Shown: in pieces, positions 1-6,473 of the stretch
Numbering within the stretch: the first letter of the stretch is position 1
Layout of the letters: every line of letters starts with the position of its first letter
Assembly: GCA_020201365.1 (NCBI GenBank)
Contig: JAIVGV010000306.1
Coordinates: 1-14,688, forward strand
Direction: 5' to 3'
DNA from: Acidobacteriota bacterium
Lineage (GTDB): Bacteria; Acidobacteriota; Blastocatellia; Pyrinomonadales; Pyrinomonadaceae
Length of the DNA: 14,688 nucleotides
Made by a program: the position numbers and the translations under genes
The notes under the pieces: generated by a model
What the model was told of the DNA's origin: nothing
Database searches by the model: none
Seen by the model: the letters and a program-made list of their open reading frames with translations, nothing else

Positions 1-429
1 CTCTACACGCTGTTCGTCCTGTCCTGCATCGTGATCGTCGTCTCGATCCTCTTGCAGCCCGGCAAGGCTGACGCGGGCGCGCTCTTCACGAATTCCGTCT
101 CCAGCACGGCTTTCGGTCCGCGCGGCACGCAGACCTTGCTCGCCAAGATCACGATCATCGCGGCGGCGGTCTTCATGCTCTCCGCGCTCCTGATCTCCGT
201 CCCGTACTTCACGGGCGCGCGCTCCGTCCTCCAGTCCGTTGACGAGCAGACGACGCCCGCCCCGACGACGCCAGCCGCGCCGCCGCAAAACGCGGCGGAA
301 CCGGCTTCGACGACGACGGCGAACGAGACGAGCAACGCGACGACCGCGAACGCAAACGCCGCGCCGTCGTCGAACACGAACGCGGGCGGCGCGAACGCGA
401 ACAAGCAGGCGAGCCAGAACAGGAAGTAA
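1..429 (+). CDS. secG: Protein translocase subunit SecG (5' end cut by the window)
   Basis: SecG is the small auxiliary subunit of the SecYEG channel in the inner membrane. The reading frame is open from base 1, so the true start lies upstream of the window. The visible part begins inside the first membrane helix (LYTLFVLSCIVIVVSILLQ). The SecG loop follows (LLQPGKADAGALF, then SSTAFGPRGTQT), and then the second helix (ITIIAAAVFMLSALLISVPYF). The last 60 or so residues are a low-complexity Ala/Asn/Thr tail, common in SecG from high-GC bacteria. A tRNA-Leu(GAG) gene lies downstream, the same order as secG-leuU in Escherichia coli, which supports the call. An HNH gene lies between the two. Confidence 0.9.
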   Translation, partial: LYTLFVLSCIVIVVSILLQPGKADAGALFTNSVSSTAFGPRGTQTLLAKITIIAAAVFMLSALLISVPYFTGARSVLQSVDEQTTPAPTTPAAPPQNAAEPASTTTANETSNATTANANAAPSSNTNAGGANANKQASQNRK

Positions 430-449
430 AGTTCGCGACGCGAGCCAAC

Positions 450-489
450 CGCGCGTGCGGTGCGCGAATCAAAAAGCATCGCGCTTTTT
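450..489 (+). terminator. Possible terminator/hairpin pair after secG
   Basis: Two adjacent hairpins lie between secG and the HNH gene. The first is CGCGC/GCGCG (450-454 with 462-466). The second is AAAAAGC/GCTTTTT (471-477 with 483-489) with a 5-base loop, and its 3' arm supplies the run of Ts. The second stem is AT-rich and weak, so termination may be partial and could act in both directions. No experiment or conservation supports it here. Confidence 0.3.
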
Positions 490-502
490 CGATCTTTTCA
501 AT

Positions 503-1084
503 ATGAAGCGGCGGATCGTTATGCCGAAGTGCAAGTACACCGCTCAGCAACTCAGCCCCCTTGTTGCTTCGTCATTCTCCTTCGCCGAGGTATTGCGTCG
601 CCTTGGCTTGAAGCAGACAGGCGGCTCTCAGGCTAACGTCAAAAAGTTGGTGCTGAGATATGGGATTAGCACTGAGCACTTTCTCGGTCGCGCCCGTAAC
701 CGCGGGGACGTGCACCGCGGAGGAGCGGGGAAGACTTCTGCGTCAGCGATACTCGTGCTACGCGAGCCGCTCTCGCACCCTGAGAAGGCAGTCCGACTTC
801 GCCGCGCGATGATTGATGAAGGTGTTCCGTACCGATGCTCAGGCTGCGGGATTGAGCCTGTGTGGAACGGTAAGCCTTTACTGCTTACGGTCGATCACGT
901 AAACGGTCGCCGTTTCGACAACAGGGTTGACAACCTTCGATTCCTTTGCCCGAATTGTCACAGTCAGACCCCGACTTTTGGGCAGAGCAAAGGGCTGACG
1001 GACGTAACAACTTGTAGTCGCAGGGATGCGTACTACCGCAGAAAGCGGAAATCGAGGCAGTCAGAAGCGTCATTGACAAGCTGA
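503..1084 (+). CDS. Free-standing HNH endonuclease
   Basis: A 193-residue protein with a C-terminal HNH nuclease domain. The N-terminal part (residues about 7-60; FAEVLRRLGLK, TGGSQANVKKLV, YGISTEHFLGRA) resembles the DNA-binding region often found in stand-alone phage or homing-type HNH proteins. The nuclease core has a zinc-type CSGC pair (112-115), the DH of the HNH motif (131-132), a NR..NLR segment and CPNCH (149-153), so the catalytic and metal ligands appear intact. ATG 503 is used here; ATG 521 (MPKCKYTA) is an equally plausible start. A start further upstream would run out of frame through secG. The gene is visibly less GC-rich than its neighbours and uses different codons, which suggests it arrived by transfer. 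It ends only 11 bases before the tRNA-Leu gene. Confidence 0.82.
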   Translation: MKRRIVMPKCKYTAQQLSPLVASSFSFAEVLRRLGLKQTGGSQANVKKLVLRYGISTEHFLGRARNRGDVHRGGAGKTSASAILVLREPLSHPEKAVRLRRAMIDEGVPYRCSGCGIEPVWNGKPLLLTVDHVNGRRFDNRVDNLRFLCPNCHSQTPTFGQSKGLTDVTTCSRRDAYYRRKRKSRQSEASLTS

Positions 1085-1095
1085 AGAGACTATCT

Positions 1096-1177
1096 GGGGA
1101 TGTGGCGGAACTGGTAGACGCGTACGTTTGAGGGGCGTATAGGGCAACCTGTGAGAGTTCGAGTCTCTCCATCCCCA
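1096..1177 (+). tRNA. tRNA-Leu, anticodon GAG
   Basis: A complete class II tRNA. The acceptor stem is GGGGATG (1096-1102) with CATCCCC (1170-1176), and the discriminator base is A1177. The D stem is GCG/CGC (1105-1107 with 1119-1121) with a GGTAGA loop. The anticodon stem is TACGT/GCGTA (1123-1127 with 1135-1139), with loop TTGAGGG and anticodon GAG at 1130-1132, which reads CUC/CUU leucine codons. A long variable arm AGG-GCAA-CCT follows at about 1141-1150. The T arm is GAGAG/CTCTC around TTCGAGT (1158-1164). The 3' CCA is not encoded (ATTA follows). Position downstream of secG matches E. coli leuU, which also has a GAG anticodon. Confidence 0.96.
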
Positions 1178-1196
1178 TTAACTTAATGCTCGCGGG

Positions 1197-1224
1197 AGGG
1201 ACGCTCCGGCGTCCCTTCTTTATT
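1197..1224 (+). terminator. Rho-independent terminator after tRNA-Leu
   Basis: A perfect 8-bp stem AGGGACGC/GCGTCCCT (1197-1204 with 1209-1216) closes a TCCG tetraloop and is followed by a T-rich tract (TTCTTTATT). It lies 19 bases after the tRNA and should end the secG-HNH-tRNA transcription unit. Confidence 0.85.
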
Positions 1225-1335
1225 CATCACTCCGGCGGCAGACTTTCTCCATCTACGAATCCACACGACAGGCGTTTCCACCTCACCACGACTGAAGTCA
1301 GATGACATGGCTACCATTCAGCGCGGCGCGGCTGT

Positions 1336-1364
1336 TTGTCGCCCGCCCGCCGTGCTGTTAAACT
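1336..1364 (+). promoter_or_regulatory. Possible sigma70-type promoter for the secreted-protein gene
   Basis: TTGTCG (1336-1341) and TAAACT (1359-1364) are 17 bases apart, each matching 4 of 6 consensus bases, and lie about 37 bases upstream of the ATG at 1401. The match is modest. The rest of the 1225-1400 gap shows no other feature I can support. Confidence 0.25.
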
Positions 1365-1400
1365 CCCCGCGTTCGAGTCCCGCCCGGCGGTTTCCGTGCG

Positions 1401-2579
1401 ATGAGAATTACAACCCGTCAGCTCCGCGTCGGCGTCCGGCGCTGCTTCGCTCTCGCGGTCTCGCTGTCTGCGCTCGCGCTCGTCTGCGCCGCGCAGTCAG
1501 CGTCGCCCGAAGCGCCGACGCCCGTCACGTCGGGCGAGATCGCGGGGCGCATCGCGCCGCTCGACGTCGGCGATCCGCGACTGACGCGCCACTTCTACAC
1601 CTTCGGCGCGCGACAGGGCGATCTCGAACTCACCGTCGAAGCCGACAACCTCGAAGGCGACATTGATCTCTTCTCCTCGGTCGCCATGCGCCCGCTCGCG
1701 AAGGTCACGCTCTACGCCGGGATCGGCTCGACCGTCACGCGCACGGTCTTCTTCCGCCGCGAGGAGACCGTCATCCTGCGCGTGCAGGCGCGCAGCCCGA
1801 ACGACGCCGACGGCACTTACCGCATACGCCTCGGCGGAACCTTCGTCGCCTCCACCGCCCCCGCGCCCGCCGAGCCGCCCGCGCCGGAAGTGAAGACCGC
1901 GACGCGCGGCGCTTACCGCGTCAACTCAATCGGCGCGCGCATCGAGGAGCCGAAGCCCGAAGTCGCCGCCGCGCCGCAGCCTTCGCCTGAGCCGACCGAG
2001 ACGACGAACACGCCCGCGCCCGTCACGACCAGACCCGCGCCGACGAGGACACCCGCGCGAGGACGCGCGAACACCAGACGCAGCACCGCGCGCACGGGCG
2101 CGACTCAACAGAACGCGCCGCAGCCTTCCACATCGGGCGAAGCAAATAACTCGCCTTCGGCAACTCCGGCGAACACTCCGGCGGGCGGCGAGTCAGCGCG
2201 GGGTACGACCGCACGCGGAACCGCGAGCCGACGCACGAGCCCGACGCGAGTCCCGCGCGCGGGCACGTCGAGCCGAACCGCAGGCACGTCGAGCAGCGCA
2301 TCTCGCACTGACGCCGCGCCGTCAAACTCCGAGCCCGCCACGCCCGCGACGTCGAACGAGGCGGGCGCGCCAGCCGCCGCGGGCGCGCCCGCGCTAGGGC
2401 TCGAAGCGCCGGGCTCGCGCATCGTCATCGAGCTGCGCGACGGCACGCGCGTCGTGCGCGAGATGAGCGAGGTGCGCCGCTTCGCCATCGAGGGCAGGCT
2501 CGTCGTCATCACGCTCAAGAACGGTCGCGTCGAGCGCCAACCGCTCTCGAACGTGCAGCGCATGTCCATCGAGCCCTGA
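1401..2579 (+). CDS. Secreted protein: PPC-like domain, low-complexity linker, C-terminal beta repeats
   Basis: A 392-residue protein of unknown function, likely exported. It begins with a basic N-region and a hydrophobic stretch (residues about 14-31) typical of a Sec signal peptide, with cleavage probably near CAAQSA. The Cys there is preceded by V, which does not fit a lipobox. Residues about 45-152 look like a bacterial pre-peptidase C-terminal (PPC)-type beta domain (HFYTFGARQGDLELTVEA, DIDLFSS, DGTYRIRLGG). Residues about 153-335 are a long Ala/Pro/Thr/Ser/Arg-rich, probably disordered linker. The last 52 residues hold two similar units (341-365 and 366-392) sharing the pattern V-I-x-L-+-[D/N]-G-x-x-V-x-R...V-x-R-x-x-I-E. 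No catalytic motif is visible. The ATG is chosen because the signal peptide follows directly; its ribosome binding site is weak. Confidence 0.75.
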   Translation: MRITTRQLRVGVRRCFALAVSLSALALVCAAQSASPEAPTPVTSGEIAGRIAPLDVGDPRLTRHFYTFGARQGDLELTVEADNLEGDIDLFSSVAMRPLAKVTLYAGIGSTVTRTVFFRREETVILRVQARSPNDADGTYRIRLGGTFVASTAPAPAEPPAPEVKTATRGAYRVNSIGARIEEPKPEVAAAPQPSPEPTETTNTPAPVTTRPAPTRTPARGRANTRRSTARTGATQQNAPQPSTSGEANNSPSATPANTPAGGESARGTTARGTASRRTSPTRVPRAGTSSRTAGTSSSASRTDAAPSNSEPATPATSNEAGAPAAAGAPALGLEAPGSRIVIELRDGTRVVREMSEVRRFAIEGRLVVITLKNGRVERQPLSNVQRMSIEP

Positions 2580-2647
2580 CAGCGCGCGGCGAATGCGCCC
2601 TGCTCTGATCGCGCGCCACGCTCAGCCCTGCGACGCGCCCGACACGG

Positions 2648-4030
2648 ATGGCAAGCAGAAAGCTCAGCCCGCAAAAAAAATCACGAACGCGCGCGCCGAG
2701 CACTCCCGTCGGCGCGCGCGTCTATCCGTTCACGGCAATCGTCGGGCAGGGGGAGATGCGCCTCGCGCTGCTGCTCGCCGTCGTCGAGCCGTCAATCGGC
2801 GGCGTGCTCGTGATGGGTCACCGCGGCACGGGCAAGTCCACGGCGGTGCGCGCGCTCGCCGAACTCCTCCCGCCGCTCACGCGCGCCCGCGGCTGCGCCT
2901 TCAACTGCGATCCCGAAAAGTTGGACGAACTCTGCGACGACTGCCGCGCCGCGCTCGGCGCGAAGGGGAGACTTCCCGCCGAGCGCGCGCGCGTCCCCGT
3001 CGTCGAGCTGCCCTTGAACGCGACGGAGGATCGCGTCGCGGGCTCGCTCAACTTCGAGCGCGCGCTCAACGCGGGGCGCAAAGTCTTCGAGCCCGGCTTG
3101 CTCGCGCGCGCGCACCGCGGCTTCCTCTACATTGACGAGGTGAACCTCCTCGAAGATCACCTGGTCGATCTCCTGCTCGACGTCTCCGCCACGGGGCGCA
3201 ACCGCGTCGAGCGCGAGGGCGTCTCCGCCGAACACGCGGCGCGCTTCGTCCTCGTCGGCTCCGGCAACCCCGAAGAGGGCGAGCTGCGCCCGCAACTCCT
3301 CGACCGCTTCGGTCTCTGCGCCGATGTCACCACGCCTCAGGGCGCAGGCGAGCGCGCCGAAGTCGTCACGCGCCGTGAACGCTTCGACCGCGACCCGGCC
3401 GCCTTCGTCGCCGCCGCCGAACGCGATCAGTCTAATCTTCGACGCAAGATCGTCCGCGCGCGCCGCGCCGTCGCCGACGTGAAAGTTCCGCCCGCGCTCG
3501 TCCGCTCCATCGCCGAGCTGTGCGCACGGCTCGGCGTCGCGGGTCACCGCGGCGAGCTGACCATCGCACGCGCCGCGCGCGCCCTCGCCGCCTTCGAGGG
3601 TCGGAAAGTCGCGACCGACACGGACGCACGCCGCGTCGCCCCGCTCGCGCTCCGCCACCGCCTCCGCCGCGATCCCTTCGATCACACGGGCGGCGGCGGC
3701 GGGCAGATCGAACAGCTCGCCGGAGAGATTTTCCCCGCCGCTGACTCAACCCCGACGACACGACGCGCCGCCGACGCGCACGCGCCGCAAGGCACAACTG
3801 CCGGACGCGCGCGCGGCGAAAACCACGCGGCGCAAAGCGACTCCTCCCCGTCGCCTCGTCATCAACCAACCTCTTCCTCTTCCGAGCGCGGCGAGAGCGC
3901 GCGCACGCGACCCGCGCCGCCCGCCGACTTCGAAGCCCCGTTCGAGCCGCGGATCGAAACCAACGCCGCGCGCCGCGCCGTCACCCCGTCTCGCGCGCCG
4001 CGAGGGCACGCTCTACATCTTCGCCCTTGA
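2648..4030 (+). CDS. bchD: Chelatase AAA+ subunit (ChlI/BchI-like part of a fused ChlI-ChlD gene)
   Basis: This is the ATPase motor of a magnesium/cobalt chelatase. After a basic 25-residue leader, YPFTAIVGQGEM begins the AAA+ module, as in ChlI and BchI. Walker A is GHRGTGKST (57-65) and Walker B is LYIDE (160-164). The cysteine cluster C83-C87-C96-C99 is typical of ChlI-type proteins. The family hallmark GSGNPEEGELRPQLLDRFGL contains sensor 1 and the arginine-containing segment. The helical lid follows to about residue 350 (RHRLRRDPFD). Residues about 360-450 are a low-complexity Pro/Ser/Arg linker of the kind that joins AAA+ and VWA modules in ChlD. The frame then runs into TGA at 4028-4030, while the VWA module continues in the next frame. 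This looks like the N-terminal part of one roughly 640-residue ChlD-type gene, and it may also act alone as a ChlI-like subunit. No separate chlI is in the window. Confidence 0.85.
   Translation: MASRKLSPQKKSRTRAPSTPVGARVYPFTAIVGQGEMRLALLLAVVEPSIGGVLVMGHRGTGKSTAVRALAELLPPLTRARGCAFNCDPEKLDELCDDCRAALGAKGRLPAERARVPVVELPLNATEDRVAGSLNFERALNAGRKVFEPGLLARAHRGFLYIDEVNLLEDHLVDLLLDVSATGRNRVEREGVSAEHAARFVLVGSGNPEEGELRPQLLDRFGLCADVTTPQGAGERAEVVTRRERFDRDPAAFVAAAERDQSNLRRKIVRARRAVADVKVPPALVRSIAELCARLGVAGHRGELTIARAARALAAFEGRKVATDTDARRVAPLALRHRLRRDPFDHTGGGGGQIEQLAGEIFPAADSTPTTRRAADAHAPQGTTAGRARGENHAAQSDSSPSPRHQPTSSSSERGESARTRPAPPADFEAPFEPRIETNAARRAVTPSRAPRGHALHLRP
3970..4010 (+). other. Frame change between the AAA+ and VWA modules of chlD
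   Basis: Coding evidence passes here from the frame of the 2648 gene to the frame one base further on. Upstream, the first frame gives a sensible linker (FEAPFEPRIETNAARRAV). Downstream, the second frame gives the first strand and metal site of a VWA domain (LYIFALDASGSM). GC at third codon positions switches frame near the CG-repeat tract TCTCGCGCGCC (3989-3999). The cause could be an indel in that tract, a sequencing error, or programmed frameshifting. I see no classical slippery heptamer. A tRNA on GCG at 3995-3997 could re-pair with GCG at 3993-3995 in a -2 slip, but this is speculative. Confidence 0.7.
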
Positions 4031-4562
4031 CGCTTCGGGCAGCATGGCTGTCAACCGCATTCGGCAGGCGAAGGGCGCGCTCGCCGCGTTGCTGCGCCGC
4101 TCCTACGTCCGACGCGACCGCGTCGCGCTCGTCAGCTTCCGCGAAAACCGCGCGGAGGTTTTGCTCCAGCCTTCGCGCTCTCCCGCGCTCGCCAAAAGTC
4201 TCCTCGACGCGCTCCCCGTCGGCGGCGCGACGCCGCTCGCGGCGGGTCTCGCGCGCGCACACGAGATCGCGGCGCGCGCGCGCGCGTCCGGCTCGGAGCG
4301 GATCGCCCTCCTCGTCTTCACCGACGGGCGCGCGTACGTCGCGCTCGCGGGCGCAGCGGCGAACGTCGGCGACGCGCGGGCGCGCCTGCGCGAAGAGATC
4401 GAGCTCGTCGGCGACTGCCTGCGTCGCCTCGGCGTCGAGTCGGTGGTCGTTGACACGCGCGCGCGCCACGCGGGCGACGAAGAGGGCAGGCGACTCGCGC
4501 GCGCGCTCGGCGGCGACTACACGCGACTGCCATTCGCGGCGACGCGCGGCACGGGCGGCTGA
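4002..4562 (+). CDS. bchD: Chelatase VWA (ChlD/BchD C-terminal) module, in a shifted frame
   Basis: The von Willebrand A module of ChlD, which bridges the AAA+ ring and the large chelatase subunit. The MIDAS metal site DASGS is encoded at 4029-4043. The expected segments follow: RIRQAKGALAALLRRSYVRR, DRVALVSFREN, LLQPSRSPALAKSLLDALP, the threonine-bearing GGATPLAAGL and the acidic FTDGRAY strand. The first in-frame start codon is ATG 4044, which would cut off both the first beta strand and MIDAS; no ATG, GTG or TTG precedes it in this frame back through at least 3783. The domain therefore needs to be reached by a frameshift from the gene starting at 2648. The start given is only the point from which the frame looks coding. 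If the frame change is a true lesion, this is the 3' part of a pseudogene. Confidence 0.75.
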   Translation, partial: EGTLYIFALDASGSMAVNRIRQAKGALAALLRRSYVRRDRVALVSFRENRAEVLLQPSRSPALAKSLLDALPVGGATPLAAGLARAHEIAARARASGSERIALLVFTDGRAYVALAGAAANVGDARARLREEIELVGDCLRRLGVESVVVDTRARHAGDEEGRRLARALGGDYTRLPFAATRGTGG

Positions 4563-4588
4563 CGAGCCGCTCGCCGCAGCCCCGCAAG

Positions 4589-4618
4589 TTTACAAACCGC
4601 GCCGCCGTCTCATATTTT
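4589..4618 (+). promoter_or_regulatory. Possible promoter upstream of the bchH C-half gene
   Basis: An AT-rich island in the 158-base gap contains TTTACA (4589-4594) and TATTTT (4613-4618) separated by 18 bases. It is one of few AT-rich spots in this region and suggests that the two bchH genes can be transcribed separately from chlD. Sequence match only. Confidence 0.35.
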
Positions 4619-4720
4619 ATTCACGCGTAATTTTTCTCTTCGCGTGTTTGCGTCTTGCCGTCGGCGCCTACGCTTCGGCTCGCGCGCGCCAGCTTAGCCT
4701 CTTCCGTTTCGCAGCCAGAC

Positions 4721-6463
4721 ATGAACGAAGCCGAACGCAGAGATTTGACGAGCGAGGGGCGCGACCGCCGCGTGCGCGAGCTATCGGAGCGCGTCGCGGA
4801 GATCGAGCAGCGGCTCATCCCGACGGGTCTGCACGTCTTCGGTCGCGCGACGAGCGACGGCGAGTGCGCCGACCTGCTGCGCATGGTCGCCTCCTTCGAC
4901 CGACCGGACGCGGGCTCGCGCGCTCTGCCCCGTCTGATCTCGGAAGGGCTCGGGGCGTCCGTCTCACACCCGCGCACGGGGGCGTCGGGTGAAGATCAAC
5001 TGCGCACGCGCGAGCGCGTTGAAGCGATCCTGCGCGAGGCGATTTCGATCTTCTTACGCGAAGGCGAGACGGCGGCGTGCTCGTGGCTCGAATCAGAGGC
5101 GAACGTCGGGCGCGAGGCGTCGCGCCCGACGTTCGCTCTCCTCGGCGAGGTCCGCTCACGGCTACGAACGAACGGGGAGCTTGACAGTCTCGTCGCGGCG
5201 TTGCGCGGGCGTTACGTCGAGCCGGGTCCCGGCGCGGACATCGTGCAGAACCCGAAAGTGCTCCCGACGGGCAGGAACACGCACGCGGTCAACCCTTACG
5301 GCGTGCCTTCCGATCTCGCCTTCGCGCGCGCGCGTCACGTCGTCGAGCTGCTGCTCGAACGCCACGTGCGCGAGCGCGGGGCGCTGCCGCGCGCGATGGC
5401 GCTCGTGCTGTGGGGCTTGGACAACATCAAGACGCAGGGCGAGGGCGTCGCGCAGGCGCTGTGGCTCTTGGGCGTGCGCCCCTTGCGCGACTCGCTCAAC
5501 CGCGTGGCGGACGTCGAGCCGATCCCGCTCGGCGAACTCGGTCGCCCGCGCATAGACGTGGTGATGACCGTCTCCGGCATCTTCCGCGACCTCTTCTCGC
5601 CGACGGTCGAGCTGCTCGACCGCGCCGTGCGCCGCGTCGCCGCGCTCGACGAGCCCGAAGAGATGAACTTCGTGCGGGGCAACGTCGCCGCGCAAGCCGA
5701 GTCCGGGTCGTGCGCGTTCGACGAGGCGGCGACGCGCGTCTTCTCTAACGCGCCGGGCAACTACGGCGCGAACGTCAACTTCATGGTGGCGGACTCCGTG
5801 TGGGAGCAGGACGACGCGCTCGCCGATCTCTTCGTCACGCGCAAGTGCTTCGCCTACGGCACGGACGCGCGCGGGCGGCGCGTCGAGGGCAGGGAGGCGC
5901 GCGCGGCGATGCGGCGGGCGCTCTCGCGCGTCGAGGCGACCTACCAGAACATAGACTCGTTCGAGATCGGCATCACCGACGTGGATCATTATTTCGAGTA
6001 CCTCGGCGGCGTCTCGAAAGCCGTCGAGAAGTCTGCGGAGGCGCGACCGGCGATCTACCTCTCCGACACGCTCTCGCGCGAAGCGAAGGTGCGCTCGCTC
6101 GCAGAGACCGTGCGGCTTGAGACGCGCGCGAAGACTCTGAACCCGAAGTGGTACGAGGGGATGCTGCGCCACGGCTACCGCGGCGTCGCCGAGATCGAGT
6201 CGCGCGTCACGAACACCTTCGGCTGGAGCGCGACCGCCGACGCCGTGGATGGGTGGGTCTATACGGAGGTCGCCGAAACTTTCGTCCTCGACGACGTGAT
6301 GCTCGCGAGGCTGCGCGCGCTCAACCCGCACTCGGCGCGCGCGCTCGTCGGGCGGCTGCTCGAAGCGGCGGGGCGCGGCTTCTGGCAGGCCGAGGCGGAC
6401 GTGATCGAGCGTCTGCGTGAAATCTTCTCGGAGCTTGAAGATCGGATCGAGGGCGTTGCCTGA
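4721..6463 (+). CDS. bchH: Magnesium chelatase large subunit BchH/ChlH, C-terminal half
   Basis: This 580-residue protein matches only the C-terminal half of the BchH/ChlH large subunit, the porphyrin-binding component. It starts in the charged helix just before LIPTGLHVFG (32-41), which in full-length ChlH lies mid-protein. It then carries the expected blocks in order: DRP near 61, VEPGPG (166-171) with NPKVLPTGRNTHA, LWGLDNIKTQGEG, GRPRIDVV with SGIFRDLF, NFVRGN, TRVFSNAPGNYGAN, ITDVDHYFEYLGG, LNPKWYEGMLRHGYRG, NTFGWSA and WVYTEV. It ends EDRIEGVA, like the natural ChlH end. ATG 4721 is chosen because extension to TTG 4655 adds residues unlike the family; the ribosome binding site is weak. 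Its partner, the N-terminal half, is the next gene, 10 bases on. Together they make about 1297 residues, a normal BchH length. These matches fit ChlH better than CobN. Confidence 0.88.
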   Translation: MNEAERRDLTSEGRDRRVRELSERVAEIEQRLIPTGLHVFGRATSDGECADLLRMVASFDRPDAGSRALPRLISEGLGASVSHPRTGASGEDQLRTRERVEAILREAISIFLREGETAACSWLESEANVGREASRPTFALLGEVRSRLRTNGELDSLVAALRGRYVEPGPGADIVQNPKVLPTGRNTHAVNPYGVPSDLAFARARHVVELLLERHVRERGALPRAMALVLWGLDNIKTQGEGVAQALWLLGVRPLRDSLNRVADVEPIPLGELGRPRIDVVMTVSGIFRDLFSPTVELLDRAVRRVAALDEPEEMNFVRGNVAAQAESGSCAFDEAATRVFSNAPGNYGANVNFMVADSVWEQDDALADLFVTRKCFAYGTDARGRRVEGREARAAMRRALSRVEATYQNIDSFEIGITDVDHYFEYLGGVSKAVEKSAEARPAIYLSDTLSREAKVRSLAETVRLETRAKTLNPKWYEGMLRHGYRGVAEIESRVTNTFGWSATADAVDGWVYTEVAETFVLDDVMLARLRALNPHSARALVGRLLEAAGRGFWQAEADVIERLREIFSELEDRIEGVA

Positions 6464-6473
6464 GGCGTTAGGC

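Noticed and set aside
239..502. Upstream extension of the HNH reading frame into the secG region
   Set aside because: It gives an Arg-rich translation out of frame with secG; the HNH family similarity starts near 503-521.
1467..1499. Lipoprotein signal (lipobox) in the secreted protein
   Set aside because: The cysteine is preceded by A-L-V rather than a small residue at -1; an ordinary signal peptide fits better.
4022..4031. CCT TGA C at the end of the AAA+ frame, resembling the prfB +1 frameshift site (CTT TGA C)
   Set aside because: A shift here would replace the first VWA strand (LYIFAL) with an unrelated sequence. The frame must already have changed before about 4010, so this stop is not the likely recoding site.
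4655..4720. Upstream TTG extension of the bchH C-half gene
   Set aside because: The added 22 residues do not resemble ChlH at that position, and the extension overlaps the promoter-like gap.
4563..4720. Possible remnant of a bchH N-terminal half or a cobalamin riboswitch upstream of the C-half gene
   Set aside because: No ChlH-like residues in any frame I read, and no recognisable B12-box type element.
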